DNA of 64,000 bases. Origin: JBMYRH01 sp049602155 (GTDB lineage: Bacteria; Myxococcota_A; UBA9042; PHBI01; JBMYRH01). The stretch is from NCBI GenBank assembly GCA_049602155.1, contig JBMYRH010000002.1, positions 1-64,000 of the forward strand, given 5' to 3'. The notes beneath the pieces are model-generated. The model did not search any database and was not told where the DNA came from. It saw nothing but the letters and a program-made list of their open reading frames with translations. Shown here piece by piece: positions 18,576 through 25,705 of this stretch (positions within the stretch are counted from its first letter, which is position 1; each line of letters begins with the position of its first letter). The translations under genes were made by a program, and so were the position numbers.

Positions 18576-21500
18576 ATGATGGTGGGTGTGAAGATTACGC
18601 CTTCGTCTGCCGCAGTACGTCTCTCCCTGCTCCTCTCCTTGCTGACCTTAGGGTTTGGCCAAGGGGGCTGCGATCCTTCATGCGCCCATGACGTCGACCG
18701 AGCCGTGGTCGATGTGGACGTGAAGCACCTCGCTGTGACCTGTGCGCCTCACCTGGAGGTTTACCCCATCGCGGGGCCGCACAACGGTGGCTATGACAGC
18801 AATGCTCTGACCTACACGTGCCACCCACACCCTGGTGCGTCGCCGGATAACACCGACTGGATCGGCGGAGTCCACCTTGGCAACGACCTCTTCGCGGCCA
18901 AAGGGACCCCGGTCGTGAGCCCGGTGGATGGCGTCATCGTGCACTTGGGGTACACGTCGATCGGGGGCAACCGAGTCACCGTGCAAGACGACTGCGGCTG
19001 GCGCTACTACCACGCGCACCTCGACGTGATCACCGAGGGCCTGGCAGAAGGGATGACCCTCACGGCCGGGCAGTCGATCGGGACCGTGGGCAACACCGGG
19101 AGCGCGATCAACACCTCCCCTCATGTGCACTTCTCTATCTACCCGGATGGGGACTACGAGGCCGGGGTCGATCCGTTCCCATATCTTCAGACGGCGGACG
19201 AGTCGATGTGCGGCGGCGGGGGGCCCGTCACCGAGGTCCCTGATCCGGACACCACAAACCCGGATGTCCCTGATCCGGACGTCCCTGACGATCCGTCGTC
19301 ACTCGAGCCCTCGGTGAGCCTGTGGACAGCGCTCACTCCACCCGCAAACCAACCCTTTGATTTCCGTCCAGAGGGGAGCTCTGAGGGGGTGATGGACCTG
19401 TACGAGGGCCAGAGCGCGACGCTTGAGGTCTGGGTGCACAATGCGGCGGACGCTGGCCCCGCTCAGGATGTACGCGTCGCTCTAGACTTCAGTACCGGTG
19501 GGCTCGCTCCGCGCTCTTGGATGGTCTACTCCGACTACCCGGCACTTGACGAGGCGACCTGGGTTTGGAACGACGCCAATGACCACCCCTCGAACCCGTC
19601 GCCATCCAGCCCGCCGATGATGGGTACGTGGCACCTCTACGCCTTCAGCCCCGGTGAGACCAAGCGCCTTGTCTTTGAGGTCGACGCGGAGAGCTACTCT
19701 ATCGGCGCGGATCCTCGCTCCGAGGTGCACACGTGGGTCCGCCACGTCGCCGGGTGGTACGAGGAGCAAACAACCTGGGATGATCCCGTCGAGCTCAACT
19801 TAGCCGGTGAGCTCCTCCGCGAGGCAGTCCCTGTCGATGTTTACTCCCAGAGAGAGTGGCACTTTGAAGGGCCCCTCCCAGAGGAGACCGAGGGCTGGAC
19901 CGATGGTGAGGGAGCGACAGCCGGCACGGTGGTCGATGGCGCCTTGCAGATCGCGCTCAGCGATGGAGCCGCTTCGGTGCAGGTCCTCACGGCCGCGCTT
20001 GATACGGCCGTCTATCCCGGGGTGCGCCTCGGCTTAACCCTCCCCGGAGCCGGGGAAGCGACAGTCTTCTTCATCAGCGAGAGCGTCCTGGAATTCGATA
20101 CAGCTGCCGCCGCCTCGGTCCCCGTCCCCGTCGGCGGTGGGGCCCAGGTCCTAGAGGCCTACTTGGCTGATACGCCCGGCTGGACGGGCGTGGTCACGGG
20201 GCTGCGCGTGGAGCTCTCCGCGGTGAGCGGCGTAGAGGCCTCTCTCACCTTCGTAGAGGCGGCTGTGATGTCGGCCCCTGAGCCGGGCGATGTGAACCCT
20301 ACCGAACCGGAGGGAGACACCCCGGTCGAGGATGAAGACTCGTCGACGAGTCCACCGCCGGGCGGCGCACGCCCTGGCGCAGGCCCCTGTATCCCAGGTA
20401 CAGTGACAAGCTGTGAGGTGGTCGGCGGTCACGCTGACTGTGGTTTGGGCGTCATGACTTGCCTGGAGAGTGGCATGTGGGGACTGTGTCTTTCAGCGGT
20501 GGATTGCGGTGATGAGCGGGGTGATGCGTCACCTGAAGCCCCTACCGATGTGGCGTCCACGGAGGCACCGACGGTGAGCCACGTGGGGCAGTCGCTCTCA
20601 GTCACCGAAGGTGCGTCAGGTGAGGGCTGCGCAGGCGGAGGTGTCGGCGGCGGTTTGGCGCCTTTGTGTGCCGTATTTGCGCTCCTCTGGCGCCGCCGTC
20701 GCTCGCTCTTTATGCCCTTGCTCTGCGCTGCACTGATAGGATGCAGCGGCGGTGATGGGACCTTGGACAACGGCGTCGGCGTCCCGTCCCCCGACGCCTC
20801 TGGGCAGGGCTTTGTCACGACGACCGAGACCGACGCGCCGACGTCGATGGACACAGGTGGCACCCCGGTTATCGATGCCAGCCGCGCGGACACGAACCAG
20901 GGAGCAGGCTCGGATACAGCGGAGCCCGTAGTCGATCCACCCGGACCGACGCCAGACCCCGAGACCGCGTGCGAGGCCGCTGAAGAGGTGGGGTGTGGCT
21001 GCTCGGATGACAGCGACTGTGGACCTGGCTTGAGCTGCCTTGGCTCTCTTTGCGTGCCGCCCTGCGGTGAGGCGTGCCTCGAGGGCTGGGTGTGCATCCC
21101 CTCACTCCAAGCATGTGTGCCACCACACGCGATGCTCTGCGCACCCTGCACGGCGGACGCGGAATGCCTGACCCCGGACGCGACCTGCGTCAGCCTCGGC
21201 GTCGCCGGCTCGTATTGCGGTACCCCTTGCGCAGGGAACAGCGAATGCCCCGAAGGGTTTGCCTGTCAGGCACTGGGGACAGGGTCGGACGCGCCCAAAC
21301 GCTGCCTGCCGCCCGGTGAGGCATGCGGGTGCTCTGGGCTGGCGAAAGAGGAGGGCGCCTCCACCGGCTGCTTTGTCGAGGTGGCGGGGACCCTCTGCGC
21401 CGGAACACGATACTGCGGTCCGGACGGCTTGACTGCGTGCGCGGCGACTGGAGAGGAGGGGCCGCAGTGTGGGGGGACTGACCCGGACCCGGACCCAGAC

Positions 21501-22724
21501 CCAGACCCAGACCCGAGCCCGACCTCCTGTGACGACGTCGACTGCGATGACGGCAATGTGTGCACGGATGATCTCTGTAACGCGGGGCAATGCAGCTACA
21601 TCGCGACGACAGCCTCGTGTGAGGACGGCAACCCTTGCACGAAGGGCGATCAGTGCTCCGGCGGTGAGTGTGTCCCGGGCGTCCTCGAAGTCGAGGTGTG
21701 TAACGGCATCGATGACGACTGTGACGGGGCCACGGATGAGGGCCTGACTCAGGATTGCGGGACCGCCTGTGGGGTCGGCACCGAGATCTGCTCGGGAGGA
21801 CAGTGGACCTCGTGCTCGGCGCCTGCGGTGCTCTGCGATCCGTCTGACGCATGCTGCGGAGCCAACGGATGTGCCTACGTCAGCGCAGGGACGGTCTGTG
21901 GCAGCGCGCCCCAGTCCACCGAGACAGTCTGTGACGGAGGCTGCGGCGGTGATGTCGTCTTGAAAGAGGTGTGGACCACCTGCGGAGGTACCAGTGCTCA
22001 ATGCGGCGACGGCGGGACGACGACCTTGACCGCTGGCGTGAATCAAAGCTGCGCCTCGGATGCGCTCTGTGTCGAGACGTCCGGTGCCGCCTCCTGCAGC
22101 GCCTGTCAGTTTGGGTGTGATCAGGGCGCCTGCTCTGAGCCTCAAGAGGAGACGTACGTCGTGTGCATCGACGCGGGTTACGGTGGACCGAACCCAGGGC
22201 CGATAGGCAACGGGACGACAGGCGCAGCGGTCACGTGGTCACTCGCGATGCACCTTGTGGACTGGCTCGCAGCAGATACGGCTGATCCGTCAGGTGGGGC
22301 GGCCTGGGAAGTCATCTTGACCCGAGACGAACAAGAAGATCCGGAGTGGGGCAGTCGCTCCGCGACGTGTAACGATGGCGCGGCAGATCGGCTCCTCGCG
22401 ATCTACGTAAACGCCTTTAATGGCGCGGCTGACGGTTCAGAGACGCATTATCGGTCACAGGACGGCGCGATCGCCGAGCAGCTCGCCAATCTGGTGCAGG
22501 CTGAAGTGCTCGACCACGGTGGCCTCGATGACCGCGGCGTCATCGACGACACGTGGCTGATCCTCTCGGGCACCGAGGCGCCCGGGGCGATGACCTTTGT
22601 CGGCTTCCTCGACAACGCCGGCGACGGTGCTCAGATGGCAGACGACGCCTGGCGAGAGCAGGTCGCCGAGGGCATGATGCACGCGCTGCAACAGTCCTTT
22701 GGTGCCGAGAGTTACACGCCTTAG
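18576..22724 (+). CDS. Envelope protein joining M23 peptidase to a degenerate amidase_3 domain
   Basis: This 1382-residue ORF appears to be two secreted proteins joined in frame. Part 1 (1-712): signal peptide; an M23/LytM peptidase domain (about 85-200) with ligands HLGND (His100, Asp104) and HVHF (His183/185); a beta-rich middle; and a MYXO-CTERM-like tail (about 690-711: GCAGGG, hydrophobic stretch, RRRRS). Part 2 (713-1382): starts as a lipoprotein signal would (MPLLCAALIGC, Met at 20712), then Cys-rich modules, a DPDPDP linker, CDDGNVCTDDLC and CNGIDDDCDG repeats, and an amidase_3-like domain (about 1190-1380). In the latter the zinc and catalytic positions are lost (DAGYGG, AIYVN, TFVGF), so it is probably inactive. 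No ribosome site precedes 20712. Confidence 0.8.
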   Translation: MMVGVKITPSSAAVRLSLLLSLLTLGFGQGGCDPSCAHDVDRAVVDVDVKHLAVTCAPHLEVYPIAGPHNGGYDSNALTYTCHPHPGASPDNTDWIGGVHLGNDLFAAKGTPVVSPVDGVIVHLGYTSIGGNRVTVQDDCGWRYYHAHLDVITEGLAEGMTLTAGQSIGTVGNTGSAINTSPHVHFSIYPDGDYEAGVDPFPYLQTADESMCGGGGPVTEVPDPDTTNPDVPDPDVPDDPSSLEPSVSLWTALTPPANQPFDFRPEGSSEGVMDLYEGQSATLEVWVHNAADAGPAQDVRVALDFSTGGLAPRSWMVYSDYPALDEATWVWNDANDHPSNPSPSSPPMMGTWHLYAFSPGETKRLVFEVDAESYSIGADPRSEVHTWVRHVAGWYEEQTTWDDPVELNLAGELLREAVPVDVYSQREWHFEGPLPEETEGWTDGEGATAGTVVDGALQIALSDGAASVQVLTAALDTAVYPGVRLGLTLPGAGEATVFFISESVLEFDTAAAASVPVPVGGGAQVLEAYLADTPGWTGVVTGLRVELSAVSGVEASLTFVEAAVMSAPEPGDVNPTEPEGDTPVEDEDSSTSPPPGGARPGAGPCIPGTVTSCEVVGGHADCGLGVMTCLESGMWGLCLSAVDCGDERGDASPEAPTDVASTEAPTVSHVGQSLSVTEGASGEGCAGGGVGGGLAPLCAVFALLWRRRRSLFMPLLCAALIGCSGGDGTLDNGVGVPSPDASGQGFVTTTETDAPTSMDTGGTPVIDASRADTNQGAGSDTAEPVVDPPGPTPDPETACEAAEEVGCGCSDDSDCGPGLSCLGSLCVPPCGEACLEGWVCIPSLQACVPPHAMLCAPCTADAECLTPDATCVSLGVAGSYCGTPCAGNSECPEGFACQALGTGSDAPKRCLPPGEACGCSGLAKEEGASTGCFVEVAGTLCAGTRYCGPDGLTACAATGEEGPQCGGTDPDPDPDPDPDPSPTSCDDVDCDDGNVCTDDLCNAGQCSYIATTASCEDGNPCTKGDQCSGGECVPGVLEVEVCNGIDDDCDGATDEGLTQDCGTACGVGTEICSGGQWTSCSAPAVLCDPSDACCGANGCAYVSAGTVCGSAPQSTETVCDGGCGGDVVLKEVWTTCGGTSAQCGDGGTTTLTAGVNQSCASDALCVETSGAASCSACQFGCDQGACSEPQEETYVVCIDAGYGGPNPGPIGNGTTGAAVTWSLAMHLVDWLAADTADPSGGAAWEVILTRDEQEDPEWGSRSATCNDGAADRLLAIYVNAFNGAADGSETHYRSQDGAIAEQLANLVQAEVLDHGGLDDRGVIDDTWLILSGTEAPGAMTFVGFLDNAGDGAQMADDAWREQVAEGMMHALQQSFGAESYTP

Positions 22725-23221
22725 TCGGATCGCTCGAGGTCCTCGGGGCGAAGGAGCTGTGAGAGCGCCCAGCGCCCCCTGAGGGCCGTGGGCCAGTCCT
22801 CTCCTTCACCGGTCAGCAGGGCTGCGTTCGCTGGGGTCATCGAGTGGCTCTCTCCGCTGAGGGTGAAGAGGGCCTCTTCCCAGCCCGGGTTATGGCCAAG
22901 GACGAGCAGGGTCTCGATGCCCAAGTCCACGCTGTGAGACTCGGTCCAAATCTCTTCAAGTCCAGCCAGGTAGAGCGAGCGAGTGAAGTGTGGGGGCGCA
23001 CAGTCTGTGAGGATGGTCGTCATCGCCTCCCAGGTCTCCCGTGTGCGAGACGCGTCGCTTGACAGGACGCGCTGAGGCGCCCAGCCAAGGTCTGTCAGTC
23101 GTTGAGCGACTCTCGGTGCGTCGTGCGCGCCGCGCGTGGTTAAGGTGCGCTGGTGATCAGAGCCCTGGAGCGCGCGATAGGCGCTCTGGGCGTGGCGCAT
23201 CAGGATGAGTCTACGCTGCAT
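22721..23221 (-). CDS. sixA: Phosphohistidine phosphatase SixA
   Basis: This 166-residue histidine-phosphatase-superfamily protein has the RHG motif near the N-terminus (LMRHAQSAY), SDASRTRETWEAM, and the second catalytic His in VLGHNPGWEEAL, the pattern of SixA. SixA removes phosphate from His-phosphotransfer domains or PTS proteins in the cytosol. Its stop overlaps convergently with the end of the M23 protein gene (22721-22724). A small unknown gene ends 3 bp upstream, so the two may be cotranscribed. Confidence 0.87.
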   Translation of the reverse strand: MQRRLILMRHAQSAYRALQGSDHQRTLTTRGAHDAPRVAQRLTDLGWAPQRVLSSDASRTRETWEAMTTILTDCAPPHFTRSLYLAGLEEIWTESHSVDLGIETLLVLGHNPGWEEALFTLSGESHSMTPANAALLTGEGEDWPTALRGRWALSQLLRPEDLERSD

Positions 23222-23224
23222 GAG

Positions 23225-23575
23225 TCACTCCTTGACGCGCACACTGAAGGCCTCCGCCACGGAGCCTCGGCTGGGACCTCGACTGGCGGTGGGGTGAACC
23301 CGTGGAGCTACCCCGGCCTCCATGATGTGTGCGCTGGCAGCACCGGCACCTGCGCGAGCCTCTCGATACACGCGGGAGCGCTCGGTCGCATCGTGATGTG
23401 TACTCGGGCCGTCGACATCGTGGACGTAATGGGCGTCGACTCGAAACACCTCGAGGCCCTCTCTGAAGAAGAGGTGCGTCCCCTCAGTGAGTCGATGCTC
23501 ATCGGCCCTCACGACCTTCGAGACGGCGAAGGCGAATGTGGGCTTCAACAGCAGCGAAAAGTGCGACAAGCTCAT
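23225..23575 (-). CDS. Hypothetical protein upstream of sixA
   Basis: This 116-residue frame has G/C-rich third codon positions like its neighbours, supporting real coding. It ends 3 bp before sixA. The N-terminal half (about 1-60) looks like a compact domain (FFREGLEVFRVDAHYVHDVDG); the second half is Ala/Gly/Arg-rich and possibly disordered. No signal peptide, motif or family is recognised. The start lacks a clear Shine-Dalgarno. The opposite strand is also open across this stretch as an upstream extension of tatD, which is less plausible. Confidence 0.55.
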   Translation of the reverse strand: MSLSHFSLLLKPTFAFAVSKVVRADEHRLTEGTHLFFREGLEVFRVDAHYVHDVDGPSTHHDATERSRVYREARAGAGAASAHIMEAGVAPRVHPTASRGPSRGSVAEAFSVRVKE

Positions 23576-23620
23576 GGTAGGGAACCATACCCGACTCCCC
23601 TCGACACTGCGACTACCCGC

Positions 23621-24418
23621 ATGACGCCATCACTTGTCGACATTGGCTTGAACCTGGGCCACAGGCGCTTTGACTCCGACCGCGATGAGGTCATTGAGCG
23701 TGCCCTCGAGGCGGGGGTCACGCGGATGATCCTCACCGGCACTGACGTGGCTGAGAGTGAGGCGATGGTTGACCTCGCGGCGAGCCGGCCAGGGGTCTTT
23801 TGGAGCACCGCCGGCGTTCACCCTCATGATGCGTCCACATGCGATGGGCAGACGCTCCCGACCCTGCGCGCACTGGCTCAGCGGGCCGAGGTCGTCGCTA
23901 TCGGAGAGTGCGGGCTCGACTTTAATCGAGACTTCTCACCGCGCGCCGAACAGGAGCGCTGGTTTGAGGCGCAAATCGCCCTCGCGCTTGAGGTCGACCT
24001 CCCGCTCTTCCTTCACGAGCGCGACGCCACCACGCGGTTCTTAGAGATCGTCGATCGCTTCCGTGACCCACGACCTCGTGGTGTCGTGCACTGCTTCACA
24101 GGCGACCGCGATGCCATGGAAGCTTATCTGGAGCGTGGCTTTTACATTGGCGTCACAGGCTGGATCTGTGACGAACGTCGAGGGGCCGACTTACAAGCTT
24201 TGGTCGCGCACATCCCCCTTGAGCGTCTCCTCATCGAGACAGACGCCCCTTACTTGGCCCCTAGGGACATCCGCCCTCGCGTGAAACGAAATGAGCCTGC
24301 TCATCTGCCCCATATCGCTGCTGCGGTCGCCCGATATGCCGGTGTCTCACCCTTGGACCTTGCGACAGCGACGAGTCGGAATGCCTCCCAGCTCTTCGCT
24401 TTGACGGGGCTGATCTGA
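23621..24418 (+). CDS. tatD: TatD-family metal-dependent deoxyribonuclease
   Basis: This is a 265-residue amidohydrolase-fold nuclease. Conserved TatD features are visible: VDIGLNL (degenerate DxHxH; here D-I-G-L-N), STAGVHPHD, AIGECGLDFNRD, LFLHERDA, GVVHCFTGD, IGVTGWICD and LIETDAPYLAP. The NLGH/VDIGLN start resembles the true TatD subgroup (which has DIGxN) rather than YcfH. It acts in the cytosol on DNA ends and in DNA repair or turnover. The frame extends to 23153, but the ATG at 23621 begins the family homology. Confidence 0.92.
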   Translation: MTPSLVDIGLNLGHRRFDSDRDEVIERALEAGVTRMILTGTDVAESEAMVDLAASRPGVFWSTAGVHPHDASTCDGQTLPTLRALAQRAEVVAIGECGLDFNRDFSPRAEQERWFEAQIALALEVDLPLFLHERDATTRFLEIVDRFRDPRPRGVVHCFTGDRDAMEAYLERGFYIGVTGWICDERRGADLQALVAHIPLERLLIETDAPYLAPRDIRPRVKRNEPAHLPHIAAAVARYAGVSPLDLATATSRNASQLFALTGLI

Positions 24419-24650
24419 TCAGGTTGACGGGTGTAACATAGGTGTAACACCTGGGCGCTGGGTTGAGCTGGGGTAGGCACAATGTGCCTGAAAGAAAGAG
24501 GTTTTTCTTAATCCGGTCTGCATAAGTGCACCAGGTGTTGCATTGTGTCACGAACTGTTGCACATTCCATCGTGTTGACGCCGTCGACATCAGCTTCGCG
24601 CTGGTATCGGTAGCGGACCAAGCTACGAGCCTGCCAGCCCGCCAGGCTCA

Positions 24651-24704
24651 CCGTCGGCGGAAAGCCACTCGGGAGAGGTGGTTTTTCACCGACGGATTTT
24701 TTTT
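24651..24704 (+). terminator. Intrinsic terminator after tatD
   Basis: Outer arms CCGTCGG (24651) and CCGACGG enclose an inner imperfect stem (AAAGCCACTC with GAGGTGGTTTT) and are followed by ATTTTTTTT. This is a convincing plus-strand terminator between convergent tatD and the 24725 lipoprotein gene. It lies 233 bp after the tatD stop. The intervening stretch (24419-24650) has no ORF I trust but contains repeated GGTGTAACA and TGTTGCA words. Confidence 0.75.
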
Positions 24705-24724
24705 ATCTGCTGCTTGGTGTCTCT

Positions 24725-25705
24725 TCAGGGCCGATACGGGATGCGCTCGTGGCACCATGATGTGCCGCCGCGGCCGTCACGCACGATCACCCAGATGGGG
24801 ATGGCCGGCTGCCCGTCCTCTCCATCGACGAGGGCCTCCTCGGAGACCGCGTTGATGTCGAAGGCGACGGGGTGTTGCTCGGGGGACTTTGTGACGGGGC
24901 TGCTCCAGCCATCGACGGTTGAGAACCAAGAGTAGAAGAGCGTCTCATCCCGCGTTTGAGCCTCACCAAGGAAGTCCAGGACGGGGTAGCTCTCAGGAGG
25001 GTCGGGGAGGTTCACCGGGCTGAGTCGGTAGGTTGCATCCTGGAGTTGGTTAAGCGCCGAATCGGGGGAGAGGCATCCCCCGCCTGAGTTTGGGGTCGCT
25101 GCGATGATCAGCGGCGCAGCGGCCGCGTCACTCACGACCTCCTCCAGCACGAGGGTGGGCGCCTGAGGGTTGGTGTTTTGGTCCGGAAAGAGGGTGACGA
25201 CGAGGCGCTTTTGAACCTCGACACGTTGAGCCTCTGTCTCTGCGATGAGCGTGACCTGCAAATACCAACCAGCGACAGCCAAGAGCCCTTGGACAGCGTT
25301 GCTCATCTCGCCATCTGCGGGCTCAAACCCATAGCCCTCGAGCTCCGTCGCGACGAGGTCCATGAAGTCATCGGGGACGGTGAATGATGCGCTGTCGCTT
25401 TGGCCGAGGGACACGCCGTACTTCGTGTCCCCAGCGGCGCAGTCGTCGCGATCGATAGACTCTGCGAAGTAGGCCCCGGCGGAGATGGGCGCCAAGCAGG
25501 CATACCAGCTGAGTGTCGCAGTCTCGCCCTCTGGGGCCACGACCAGGGCCTCGGCGAGGACGTCCTCGCCCTCGGTCGCGCTCGGGGGTGAGAGGCGGAC
25601 GCCGAGGACGCGCAGATCGGTGATCTGCTCTCTCGGCGGGAGGCCCTCGTTGCAGCCCGCAAAGAGGAGGGCGATCAGCAGCAAACCGGTGGTGTGGTGG
25701 ATCAA
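24725..25705 (-). CDS. Lipoprotein partnered with a TonB-dependent receptor
   Basis: This 326-residue protein has a signal peptide ending at LLFAGC (lipobox). The mature part is beta-rich (LRVLGVRLSPPSATEGEDV, then Ig-like segments) with several scattered cysteines and a C-terminal IWVIVRDGRGG. No enzymatic motif is seen. Its start overlaps the stop of the TonB-dependent receptor gene by 4 bp, so the pair is surely cotranscribed. It may be a surface accessory or substrate-capturing partner of that receptor; this is inferred from context only. Confidence 0.82.
   Translation of the reverse strand: MIHHTTGLLLIALLFAGCNEGLPPREQITDLRVLGVRLSPPSATEGEDVLAEALVVAPEGETATLSWYACLAPISAGAYFAESIDRDDCAAGDTKYGVSLGQSDSASFTVPDDFMDLVATELEGYGFEPADGEMSNAVQGLLAVAGWYLQVTLIAETEAQRVEVQKRLVVTLFPDQNTNPQAPTLVLEEVVSDAAAAPLIIAATPNSGGGCLSPDSALNQLQDATYRLSPVNLPDPPESYPVLDFLGEAQTRDETLFYSWFSTVDGWSSPVTKSPEQHPVAFDINAVSEEALVDGEDGQPAIPIWVIVRDGRGGTSWCHERIPYRP

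Noticed and set aside
23153..23620. N-terminal extension of TatD
   Set aside because: Homology begins at 23621, and the minus strand of this stretch has better coding character.
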